NCBI GenBank assembly: GCA_001799225.1
Contig: MGTA01000267.1
Coordinates: forward strand, 1,192 to 13,844
Length of the DNA: 12,653 nt
Direction of reading: 5' to 3'
DNA from: Deltaproteobacteria bacterium RIFOXYD12_FULL_50_9
GTDB lineage: Bacteria; Desulfobacterota; Desulfobulbia; Desulfobulbales; CALZHT01
The notes under the pieces were generated by a model. That model did not search any database. It was given only the letters and a program-made list of their open reading frames with translations, and was not told the DNA's origin. A program made the translations under genes and the position numbers. This document shows positions 1 through 7,063 of this stretch, in pieces (positions within the stretch are counted from its first letter, which is position 1; the number at the start of each line of letters is the position of its first letter).

Positions 1-121
1 GATTCCGGGCCCACTCCTCGGCAAACCGGCTCTTGCCGCTCCGACAACCACCCAACACCAAAAGGCGTTTCAATTTTTCTTCACTGACCTCCGGATGAAT
101 ATTGCTGCTCCAATATTTCAA
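1..121 (-). CDS. cobU: Adenosylcobinamide kinase CobU-like, 5' end only (truncated by window edge)
   Basis: About 40 N-terminal codons are present; the gene continues off the left edge. After roughly 17 variable residues the reading is KRLLVLGGCRSGKSRFAEEW, a P-loop of the form GGxRSGKS followed by [RH]xAE. This is the hallmark start of CobU/CobP, the kinase/guanylyltransferase of cobamide nucleotide-loop assembly in the cytoplasm. The chosen start is TTG at 121-119: an in-frame TAA lies just upstream and a strong AGAGGGGG ribosome binding site sits 5 nt before it. A later TTG just before the KRLLV segment is a less likely alternative. It follows the radical SAM gene by 48 bp on the same strand, so co-transcription is likely. 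A link between cobamide supply and the B12-type radical SAM neighbour is an attractive inference only. Other small P-loop kinases cannot be excluded from 40 residues. Confidence 0.7.
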   Translation of the reverse strand, partial: MKYWSSNIHPEVSEEKLKRLLVLGGCRSGKSRFAEEWARN

Positions 122-169
122 TTCAACCCCCTCTTAAACTGGCTTTGATAATAAAAATTGTGGTGATTA

Positions 170-2047
170 TTACCTGCCATGACTATGAACCGCAAGAGCC
201 AGAAACTTATCGCCCATCGAGAACAGCAATTTTTTACGAACCAGGTCAGCCAGAAATGCCGACAAGCGCTCGCGGTTCTGAGCTGGAAAATCCTTTTCAA
301 GCTCCGCCAGGTCTTTTGTTTCCCGGCAATGCAGATAGATCCTGCGTGAAAGTCCACGCAGGCGATGATGGAATATTGCCTGATCCGGTAGTTCCTGTCG
401 AACGATCAGGAATTCACCGCCATCCCGGTAGGTTAAGGGGGGTAATCTTCTGTTGCGCCTCTGCCGATGAAACCGGCCCCAGGCCTCAACCCGGTCGACA
501 ACAGGTTGCCAGAGTTTTTTCTGCTGCTGTCGATCACCCTGCCACCCCAGGATTAGAAAATTATGGTTTGAAAGGATCGACTTTGGAAAAATCCGCTTAA
601 TATTCGGATGCACTCCAACCCTCCTGACACCATACTGTTTCGGATCTCTCTCCACCAGACTGCCAAGACCAAGAAAGAAAGAGGCCGTGACCAACGGTCG
701 AAAAGGTAGTACAAAATCAAGGGCCTCCAGGGTTTGATCGACCTCAGTCTGAGTACTGCCGGGAAATTCGGTTATCAGATTGCCGTCCAGATCAACTCCC
801 ATCTCCTGGGCATCACGCAGCAGAGCAATATTATCGAACACGGTTGCCCCTTTGCCGAGCCGACGCAGCAAGCTGTCGCTCAATGCCTCAATGCCGGCTT
901 GGGCCATGGTAAGCCCCCCTGCCGCCATTGCCGCCAGCCTCTCTCCCCGCTGATCAACCCGGATCTCGGCAAAAAATCGGAAATCACAAGGAGTGTCTGC
1001 CATCTCCGCAAAAAACAGTTTTGCTTCAGCCACCGGCAGCACATTGTCAGTAAAACTGAAATCAAGCGTACCATAACGAGCGGTCAGAGTTTTGATCTCG
1101 TTAATCATCTGAAGTGCCGATTTAGCCCGATACCCGGTCCATTGCAGGTTCAGATTACAGAAAGTGCATTTGCCCCACCAGCACCCCCGGGAAAATTCTA
1201 CCGGCAGTTCAGGAATAAATGGTTGATCGTTAAAAACGGTTTTGAGTTCGGCAAAATAATCTCTATAATCAGGTGCCGGCAAGCAGGAGAGATCCTTAAG
1301 CTGATCAGACTGTCTAAAAACAGTGGACTGATCTTTATGTTGAATTAGGTGCCGGCCAAGATTCTTGGATGGTACTTCTTGCCGGTTTGCCTTATATACC
1401 CGATCCGGCAGCTTGTCACTGTCACCTGCTAATACCCGGCATAATTGCAGGAGCGGCAACTCGCCCTCGCCGGTAATAATATAATCAACCTCGGGAAAGG
1501 CCATCAGCAGGGAGATACCGACTTGGGGTGCACAGATCGATCCGCCCAAAACCACTGGAATTCCGGGATGTAAAGCCTTGATACTGCGCACTGCCGCAAG
1601 CGTTGCAAGTAACTGACTGAAACAGACTGAAAAACCGATAAGATCATAGCTGCTCCAGTCAATTTTCCGGCTCCAGACTCCAAGATGATCAACAAGTTTG
1701 GCAACGACCCCGACAAAATCGAAAGGACCCGGAAGATTCGTTTTACGAAGTTGAGCGGCAACGAGCCGTTCCTGGGATTGCAGTTGTTCGGGGAAACAGA
1801 TGGCGCCGTAAAGCGCCTCGCTGATCCAGATATTCTGCGAAATCGCGTGATACTGGTCGTTACCCAGAATTTTGGCGACTTCAAGATACGGATGCCAGGT
1901 GTCGACCCGAATCCCTTCACTTGAGGCTGCGATAAATGATTTCAGGGTCGCCAGCTGCACGGAAGGACGATTGAATATCGGCCAGGGCATGGCGACAAGC
2001 GCCACCTTCAATCTGGTCTGGCTATTCCCCTGGCCGCCGGAGTCCAT
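170..2047 (-). CDS. B12-binding radical SAM protein, RiPP-maturation C-methyltransferase-like
   Basis: A 625-residue protein. Residues about 13-215 form a cobalamin-binding-type alpha/beta region (start KVALVAMPWP, later VVLGGSICAPQVG and DYIITGEGELPL). A linker LPAPDYRDYF leads to a radical SAM domain opened by FSRGCWWGKCTFCNLN, with cluster cysteines at about 289, 294 and 297. Later landmarks are FTDNVLP, AGIEALS and GNLITEFPGST, and a C-terminal extension beginning LTYRDGGEFLI. This order and these phrases match what I know of the RiPP-maturation radical SAM protein 1 group (TIGR03975-like), which is expected to methylate peptide substrates using cobalamin and SAM. The cysteine spacing is CX4CX2C rather than CX3CX2C. 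The ATG overlaps the lolA stop by one base (TGATG) with no convincing ribosome binding site, which points to translational coupling and decides the start over the TTG one codon upstream. No precursor peptide or exporter is seen nearby, so the substrate is unknown. Confidence 0.88.
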   Translation of the reverse strand: MDSGGQGNSQTRLKVALVAMPWPIFNRPSVQLATLKSFIAASSEGIRVDTWHPYLEVAKILGNDQYHAISQNIWISEALYGAICFPEQLQSQERLVAAQLRKTNLPGPFDFVGVVAKLVDHLGVWSRKIDWSSYDLIGFSVCFSQLLATLAAVRSIKALHPGIPVVLGGSICAPQVGISLLMAFPEVDYIITGEGELPLLQLCRVLAGDSDKLPDRVYKANRQEVPSKNLGRHLIQHKDQSTVFRQSDQLKDLSCLPAPDYRDYFAELKTVFNDQPFIPELPVEFSRGCWWGKCTFCNLNLQWTGYRAKSALQMINEIKTLTARYGTLDFSFTDNVLPVAEAKLFFAEMADTPCDFRFFAEIRVDQRGERLAAMAAGGLTMAQAGIEALSDSLLRRLGKGATVFDNIALLRDAQEMGVDLDGNLITEFPGSTQTEVDQTLEALDFVLPFRPLVTASFFLGLGSLVERDPKQYGVRRVGVHPNIKRIFPKSILSNHNFLILGWQGDRQQQKKLWQPVVDRVEAWGRFHRQRRNRRLPPLTYRDGGEFLIVRQELPDQAIFHHRLRGLSRRIYLHCRETKDLAELEKDFPAQNRERLSAFLADLVRKKLLFSMGDKFLALAVHSHGR

Positions 2048-2781
2048 CAATTTTCAATGAGTTCGGTGCCGACAGGCGGGGTAAAAATGAAGCTCTCTTC
2101 GGTAATCGACTCATTGATCTTGATCTTTGAAAAAACAAGATCCGTCACCGAGCCAAGCTGGTCGACAATCTGCAGTTGATTCACCATTGAGGTTTTACTG
2201 TCGACCCAGACATGCAGATAATCAACATGCGGGTGCGGCAGCCTTGGTGACAGGCGGATGATCTGACTTTCTCGACTGTTTTTCTCAGCCTCTGTCAATA
2301 CCGAGATATCCGGGGTTTGCTGGAGGTCCGGACTTGAAACGATAAAGTCTCGGGTGATGTCGCCGGTACCGGCAAAAAAACCATAGGTGACGTCAGACTG
2401 GATATACTCCTTGGCCGGCGCCACCATCAGCTGCTTGGTCTTGGCAAAATACATGCGAATCTTCTCGCCGTCGCAGATAATCACCTGTTCCTCTGGTGTT
2501 TGATAATCCCAGCGCATGCGTCCGGGCTTGAGAATGGACATCTTACCGTTACCCTTCCTGATCTGACGGCTCATCTTCAAGGTGGTAACCTGTTGAAACT
2601 GTACCGTAATGCTAGTCGTTTTGTTATAAGTCTGTTGCAGACGGGAGGCTACCGCCTGCGGATCAGAGGCTTTTTCCCCGCTGCGAGCCTGTAGCGGATT
2701 ACAGCAGCCGATCAGAAGAAAAACAATCAGTAAACGGAGATTAGCCAACCTGATACCAGCTGTTTCATTGGGTGATTTCAT
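2047..2781 (-). CDS. lolA: Outer-membrane lipoprotein carrier protein LolA
   Basis: A 244-residue protein with an N-terminal signal: basic residues R11/R16, a hydrophobic stretch about 17-25, then a possible signal peptidase I site after LQA (residue 32). LIGC at 23-26 also fits a lipobox, so membrane anchoring is possible though unusual for a soluble periplasmic carrier. The rest carries LolA features: VASRLQQTYNKTTSITVQFQQ, then GKMSILKPGRMRWDYQTPEEQ with the conserved RWDY-type strand, and the ending FIFTPPVGTELIE, typical of the family's last strand. LolA shuttles lipoproteins from LolCDE across the periplasm to the outer membrane. It lies 43 bp after murI and overlaps the radical SAM gene by one base. 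An AAGGAA motif about 15 nt before the ATG is the only ribosome binding site candidate. Family assignment is firm; whether it is the general LolA or a specialised paralogue is open. Confidence 0.87.
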   Translation of the reverse strand: MKSPNETAGIRLANLRLLIVFLLIGCCNPLQARSGEKASDPQAVASRLQQTYNKTTSITVQFQQVTTLKMSRQIRKGNGKMSILKPGRMRWDYQTPEEQVIICDGEKIRMYFAKTKQLMVAPAKEYIQSDVTYGFFAGTGDITRDFIVSSPDLQQTPDISVLTEAEKNSRESQIIRLSPRLPHPHVDYLHVWVDSKTSMVNQLQIVDQLGSVTDLVFSKIKINESITEESFIFTPPVGTELIEN

Positions 2782-2824
2782 AATAATATTGACAAGTTCC
2801 TTGATTGATTTTATTCAGCCGCCA

Positions 2825-3613
2825 TTACTCCCAAGCGGCTCGATCAAGCCTGATCTCCCGACCAAAAATATTTTTTGCGATAGATTTGGCTGCCTCGGTG
2901 ATATCCGATGCAAAAAAAAGATTATCGCCTCCCCGCTCCAGCTGATTATCAATCTCAGGGTTCTGCTCCAGATAGTTTTTTAAGTCGGCAGCCAAAACCT
3001 CGGCCGAATCAATTACCTTAATCCTCTTGCCGATTCTGTGTTGAATAAGGTCGATCAGCAACGGATAATGAGTGCAACCCAGAACAAGGGTGTCAATACA
3101 TTTCTGTTTCAACGGCTCAAGATAACGCCGCAGGATCATTTTGGTTTCCTGCTTATGCATCCAACCCTCTTCGACCAAGGGAACCAGAAGAGGGCAGGCC
3201 TGTGAAAAGACCTGAAAGTCAGGGTTTACAGCCTTAATCTTTTTTACATAGACCCCACTGGCAACTGTTGCCCTGGTCCCGATCACCCCGATCCTACCGC
3301 TGACGGTGGAGGCAACTGCCTTGGTAACCGCCGGCGTGATCACCTCAAAAAAAGGCACGTTGAAACGGGTCGGCAGATCATCCGAGGCCACGCTGGCAGC
3401 AGAATTACAGGCGATAACAATCAGTCGCGCCCCTTTGGCCAGCAGAAACTCCGTGTTCTGCCGGGCATAGGATATTATGGTCTCCGGACTTTTAGAACCG
3501 TAAGGTGTTCTTGCCAGATCACCAAAATAGATCAAACGATGGTCTGGCAGCATCCTTTCCACTGCCCTGGCAACGGTCATGCCGCCCACCCCTGAATCAA
3601 ATATCCCAATCAT
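2825..3613 (-). CDS. murI: Glutamate racemase
   Basis: Interconverts L- and D-glutamate in the cytoplasm to supply D-Glu for peptidoglycan. From the chosen ATG the protein is 262 residues, the usual family length. It opens MIGIFDSGVGGMTV (substrate-binding D6-S7), and has YFGDLARTPYG around 30-39, the first catalytic cysteine C69 in IACNSAA, and the second, C180, in LVLGCTHYPLL with H182. A 36-codon upstream extension in the same frame exists but lacks family similarity, while the ATG at 3613 has AAGAGAG 8 nt upstream, so the shorter start is taken. It is the first gene of the murI-lolA-radical SAM-cobU run and is preceded by a plausible sigma70 promoter. Confidence 0.96.
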   Translation of the reverse strand: MIGIFDSGVGGMTVARAVERMLPDHRLIYFGDLARTPYGSKSPETIISYARQNTEFLLAKGARLIVIACNSAASVASDDLPTRFNVPFFEVITPAVTKAVASTVSGRIGVIGTRATVASGVYVKKIKAVNPDFQVFSQACPLLVPLVEEGWMHKQETKMILRRYLEPLKQKCIDTLVLGCTHYPLLIDLIQHRIGKRIKVIDSAEVLAADLKNYLEQNPEIDNQLERGGDNLFFASDITEAAKSIAKNIFGREIRLDRAAWE

Positions 3614-3684
3614 AAAGGCTCTCTTACAACAATTACTAGGAATTTGTATTAGTACCAGTAAAAAATCCTCCGGCAGGCTACCAG

Positions 3685-3706
3685 ATATGCCTTGCAGGCG
3701 GCATAT
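3685..3706. repeat. Inverted repeat at the murI operon transcription start
   Basis: Perfect 7-bp arms ATATGCC and GGCATAT separated by 8 bp (TTGCAGGC). The repeat overlaps the end of the predicted -10 box and spans the predicted start site, so it could be an operator or a 5' leader hairpin. No known binding-site family was recognised. Confidence 0.45.
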
Positions 3707-3733
3707 ACTACATGGGCTCATCGATTAAATCAA
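3705..3733 (-). promoter_or_regulatory. Putative sigma70 promoter of the murI operon
   Basis: Read on the minus strand: TTGATT (3733-3728), 17 bp, TAGTAT (3710-3705). Transcription would start near 3698, giving a leader of about 85 nt before murI. The boxes are moderately good; no experimental support. Confidence 0.4.
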
Positions 3734-3757
3734 CCGATTCGGCACTATTAAAACAAG

Positions 3758-5527
3758 TTAAGATGGACTCTGCAGAACTGCCGGTTTGGGCATCTGATCG
3801 CACTCCTTGAAAATACGCAAGGTGCACTGCCGGCAGCGCTCCGGGTCAAGCCGGTGGATGATTTTTCTCACTGCCTCGACCTTTGAGGGGAAGACGTTCT
3901 CCTGGCCGATACCCTGATCGCACCCGCCGCGTCTCATAATCTCCATCACCTCACCCTTCAGCGAGCACAGGTAAATCTGCCTGCCTTCCAGGCGCAGACG
4001 ATGCGCCTCCTGATTCATCATCTGGCACCCGGCAACGTCTATGAAGTTGATGCCGCCCCCGACGATAAGGATGTGCGCCAGTTCCGGAAACTGCCGGGAT
4101 ATCCTGTCAAGTTCTTCTGCTACATGATTCACGGCGCCAAAAAAGATCGAACCATCGATCCGGATTATCTTTAACTGCGGGCACTCATGCAGATGCCCGG
4201 CCTGGACATTGGCGAAACTCTTTTTGTGAGTTTCCGGGTCCGGTGCGATGGTCACAATATGGGGATGCGAAGTGCGATTAAGATAGAGCATCAGGGAGAG
4301 AATTACCCCGACATAAATCGCAAACTCAAGCTCGACAAACAGAGTAGCCAGAAAAGTCGCTCCCAGGATGGCGGCCTCACCCCTGCTTGTCTTGATAATA
4401 GCCGCAATGTGGTGGGTATCGATGAGATTGTAGGCGACTAAAAGCAGGATTCCCGCCATTGCAGGGATCGGGAGATAGGCGGAGAGCGGGGCAATGAGCA
4501 GGAGGATGCCGGTCAGCGCGATCGCCGCAATAATAGCCGCCAACGGGGTTTTAGCACCGGCCTCGTAATTGACACCGGTACGGGTGAACGATCCGGACGA
4601 GGCATAACTTGAGAAAAAACTACCGATAATATTGGAGAGCCCCTGGCCGATGAACTCCTGGCTGCTGTCGATACGTTGTTCAGTCTTGGTGGCGATGGCG
4701 CGGGCAATCGAGACGGCCTCTACCAGCCCGAGCATGGCAATGGCAAGCGCCGTGGGCGCAAGCGAGCGGATTGAACTCGTTGAAATTTCGGGACTGGAGA
4801 GAGGCGGAAGATGTCCTGGTAACGCCCCGACCAGACGGACACCGTGCTCATTGCCGTTCATGAGCACGGCCATAAAGCTGCCGGCGACCATGGCGATGAG
4901 CATTCCCGGCCATCGGGGTTTTATTATTTTCAGGGAGATGGCGATGCCGAGGGTGGCAAGTCCGACGGCAAGGACAAAGGGATTGATCATTGAAAGGTTT
5001 GCCAGGATATCCGCCCAGATGTGGATGAATGATTGTTTTTTGGCCAGGGTGATACCGAGAAGATTGCTCACCTGACTTGTGGCGATCAAGATAGCGGCTC
5101 CGGCGGTGAAGCCTACGACAACGGAGTGGGATACAAAATTCACCAGCGTACCGAGTCGGGCGATGCCAAGGATGAACTGAAAAAAACCGGCCAGAAAGGA
5201 AATGGTCAACGCCATTTGGATGTACTCAGAGCTGAGCGGGGTTGCAGTTGGAGAGAGCGCATTGAAAATAACAATGGAGATGGCCGTGGTCGGACCGGAG
5301 ATGAGGTGAAAGGATGAGCCGTAGAGCGCAGCGATAATTGCCGGCACAATGGCGGAATAGAGGCCATATTCAGGGGGAAGACCGGCAATGGTGGCAAAGG
5401 CCACGCCTTGCGGCAGGACGATGATGGCGCCGGTGCAACCGGCAATGAGATCGTCCCGTAATGTCCGCCGATTAACGGCAGGCCACCAGTTCAGGAGGGG
5501 GAAAAATGTTTTAAACTCTAAATTCAT
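3758..5527 (-). CDS. SulP-family anion (sulfate/bicarbonate-type) transporter with STAS domain
   Basis: A 589-residue inner-membrane protein. Residues about 23-420 form the multi-helix SulP transport core: LPQGVAFATIAGLPPEYGLY at 38-57, then AALYGSS and HLISGPTTAIS, the family signature region, and SSGSFTRTGVNYEAGAKTPL at about 310-329. Residues about 450-560 form a cytoplasmic STAS domain (IIRIDGSIFFGAVN..., then GGGINFIDVAG). Members move sulfate, bicarbonate or dicarboxylates by H+/Na+ symport or exchange; the substrate cannot be read from the sequence. An unusual C-terminal tail holds three cysteines, C565-X2-C568-X7-C576. ATG 5527 is chosen because family similarity begins at once (FFPLLNWWP); an in-frame ATG at 5602 would add 25 unrelated residues. 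Neither start has a clear ribosome binding site. It lies 144 bp upstream of murI, which has its own putative promoter. Confidence 0.92.
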   Translation of the reverse strand: MNLEFKTFFPLLNWWPAVNRRTLRDDLIAGCTGAIIVLPQGVAFATIAGLPPEYGLYSAIVPAIIAALYGSSFHLISGPTTAISIVIFNALSPTATPLSSEYIQMALTISFLAGFFQFILGIARLGTLVNFVSHSVVVGFTAGAAILIATSQVSNLLGITLAKKQSFIHIWADILANLSMINPFVLAVGLATLGIAISLKIIKPRWPGMLIAMVAGSFMAVLMNGNEHGVRLVGALPGHLPPLSSPEISTSSIRSLAPTALAIAMLGLVEAVSIARAIATKTEQRIDSSQEFIGQGLSNIIGSFFSSYASSGSFTRTGVNYEAGAKTPLAAIIAAIALTGILLLIAPLSAYLPIPAMAGILLLVAYNLIDTHHIAAIIKTSRGEAAILGATFLATLFVELEFAIYVGVILSLMLYLNRTSHPHIVTIAPDPETHKKSFANVQAGHLHECPQLKIIRIDGSIFFGAVNHVAEELDRISRQFPELAHILIVGGGINFIDVAGCQMMNQEAHRLRLEGRQIYLCSLKGEVMEIMRRGGCDQGIGQENVFPSKVEAVRKIIHRLDPERCRQCTLRIFKECDQMPKPAVLQSPS

Positions 5528-5687
5528 AGAGCAAGCACCAATCCATGAGGGTGATTCAACGTCGGCAATAGTTGATTTCTGCCGGTTGCTACAGGAACCC
5601 ATTCATAACCGAAATAATGCATCAGCAAATTTCGTAAGGTAAAGCCATTGTTCAACAGGTGTGGTCTAAATAATAGAAAGTCATACG

Positions 5688-6779
5688 TTATGATATATGG
5701 TTGATAATGATAGGGGCAAGTATCTCTGACTCAACACGGGTCTTGATGATTGCCGGATCGGCTGTCTCATTAATGAGCAGGGTGATTTTTTCAGCTCGTA
5801 TGGTGTTGTTCACCCTGCCCTCCTGACATGCGGCCCGCAATTGTCGCCAGTTTTTATCTTGCCGAAAAACACTGAAAGCTTGGCTAATCTCCGGGAACAG
5901 ATGTTTGCGCAGACCGTCGAGAAAGGCGACATAAAAGGCGAGCGACGCCTCTTTCTCCTCGGTAATGATATAGCTTAACCGCCCGGATTCATGGGTGTCG
6001 GCCAGGATATCCTTGACTGCCCGGGCTACGAATTCGATGAGTGAATCTGGAAAATCTGCCGCGATTTTGCTCAAAGTTTGGGAGGTCAGGGCTAGATTCT
6101 GCATCTCGCCGATCTCATGGCGAATGATCGCCTCCATCTCCTGATCGACAAGGATGTCAAGATTCGCTTTTAGCAGTTTCCGGTCGAGCTTGCCCTGTTG
6201 ATCGAGAAGTCCGTGGAGTTCCAAAGCATACAGCAATGGCGCCTTTGCCGAGGGTTCGGCCTCTTGCAGACGATCCCAGAAGAAGAAGCGCATAGGATCT
6301 CTTCTGACAATAACCTGACCATCCTGCACCATGGCAAACGGGCTGGCCAGCTCCCGGGCCGTCTCCCGGCCTAAAATAATAACCGGTCGTCCGGCAACTT
6401 CGCGTTTGGCAATTATCTCCCCCAGAAAAAAAAGCGCTTTTAACGATCTGCCATATCCGGCGCCGTAGAACAGATTGGTGAGCTTAAGTTTTTCATTCAT
6501 CCGGGCCGTGTCAAACGGATCGATTGATTTGCCGTTCAAGATGTATGGATGGTATTCCTGAGTGCCGATCTTCTCCCAGCAGGCTTCGCGCTCCTCAATC
6601 CAGTTGAGGACAACGGCGGAATCCGATTCATCCCAGGGCTCGATATGGTTCTCCCACTTGTAGAGATTTCTCAGCTTGAGCACCAGGATACAGAGGGAGT
6701 AGATGCCGTTATCCCGGGCATCCGAGATGTCGCAGTTACTCTGGATGATTCGGGTAAGGTCCGGGAGGAAATCTTTCAT
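5688..6779 (-). CDS. Conserved hypothetical protein, Sfum_1244-like
   Basis: A 363-residue, apparently soluble protein with no signal peptide or membrane segment. The N-terminal part reads NCDISDARDNGIYSLCILV, then LRNLYKWE, PWDESDSAVVLNWIEERE, DPFDTARMN and FYGAGYGRSLKALFFLGEI. From memory these phrases match a deltaproteobacterial family annotated 'Sfum_1244 family protein', of unknown function. The middle contains RRDPMRFFFWDRLQE and a possible metal-like cluster IIRHEIGEMQ at about 218-227; an HE pair followed by E is visible, but no peptidase motif is complete. The ATG has AAGGTG 8 nt upstream. It is transcribed away from the divergent ferredoxin gene across a 284-bp region and lies 160 bp before sulP on the same strand. 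I assign no function. Confidence 0.8.
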   Translation of the reverse strand: MKDFLPDLTRIIQSNCDISDARDNGIYSLCILVLKLRNLYKWENHIEPWDESDSAVVLNWIEEREACWEKIGTQEYHPYILNGKSIDPFDTARMNEKLKLTNLFYGAGYGRSLKALFFLGEIIAKREVAGRPVIILGRETARELASPFAMVQDGQVIVRRDPMRFFFWDRLQEAEPSAKAPLLYALELHGLLDQQGKLDRKLLKANLDILVDQEMEAIIRHEIGEMQNLALTSQTLSKIAADFPDSLIEFVARAVKDILADTHESGRLSYIITEEKEASLAFYVAFLDGLRKHLFPEISQAFSVFRQDKNWRQLRAACQEGRVNNTIRAEKITLLINETADPAIIKTRVESEILAPIIINHIS

Positions 6780-6884
6780 TGGGCAGACACCTTATGTTGG
6801 TTTTGAGTTATCTCGAACTTTACAAATAATCCTACTATCGTTTCCCGTAAATGGAAAAGTTAATTGCATAAACTGTGATTTTCA

Positions 6885-6914
6885 TTGTTACGGCACACAG
6901 CGCTATGATAATAT
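6885..6914 (+). promoter_or_regulatory. Putative promoter of the membrane ferredoxin gene
   Basis: TTGTTA (6885-6890), 18 bp, TAATAT (6909-6914); the alternative -10 GATAAT (6907-6912) gives a 16-bp spacer. Start would fall near 6921, leaving a leader of about 140 nt before the ATG at 7064. The 22-bp palindrome at 6914-6935 would sit on the start site. Confidence 0.4.
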
Positions 6915-6935
6915 TATAAGATAGTAATCTTATAA
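6914..6935. promoter_or_regulatory. Perfect 9-bp inverted repeat, candidate operator
   Basis: TTATAAGAT and ATCTTATAA separated by AGTA, with no mismatch. It abuts the predicted -10 box of the rightward gene and spans the predicted +1, the position expected for a dimeric repressor. The protein that would bind is unknown; the half-site does not match FNR, Fur or another consensus I can name with confidence. Confidence 0.5.
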
Positions 6936-7063
6936 AGTGCTTCGTCTAACAGGGGATAACATATCCGGATATCATCCCCATAACAGGAGACGATCCGGAG
7001 CGTTACCTTATCTTTTAGCGCCGCTGTCGTAACAGGATAATAGAGACAGAACAGAGCACATGT
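6936..7063 (+). other. Leader region with hairpin and TAACAGG repeats
   Basis: GGGGAT (6952-6957) pairs with ATCCCC (6974-6979) around the 12-bp palindrome ATATCCGGATAT (6961-6972), giving a compact 28-nt stem-loop. TAACAGG occurs three times, at 6947, 6981 and 7030. No known riboswitch class was recognised and the ribosome binding site before 7064 is weak. Function is not established. Confidence 0.35.

Noticed and set aside
734..1348. A 204-codon open frame on the plus strand inside the radical SAM gene
   Set aside because: Antisense shadow of a well-supported gene; the translation has no recognisable motif and no ribosome binding site was found.
3614..3721. 36-codon N-terminal extension of murI
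   Set aside because: Lacks racemase similarity; the internal ATG at 3613 has a ribosome binding site and gives the usual family start MIGIFDSG.
6952..7040. A known riboswitch upstream of the ferredoxin gene
   Set aside because: A hairpin is visible, but I could not match it to any named riboswitch consensus.
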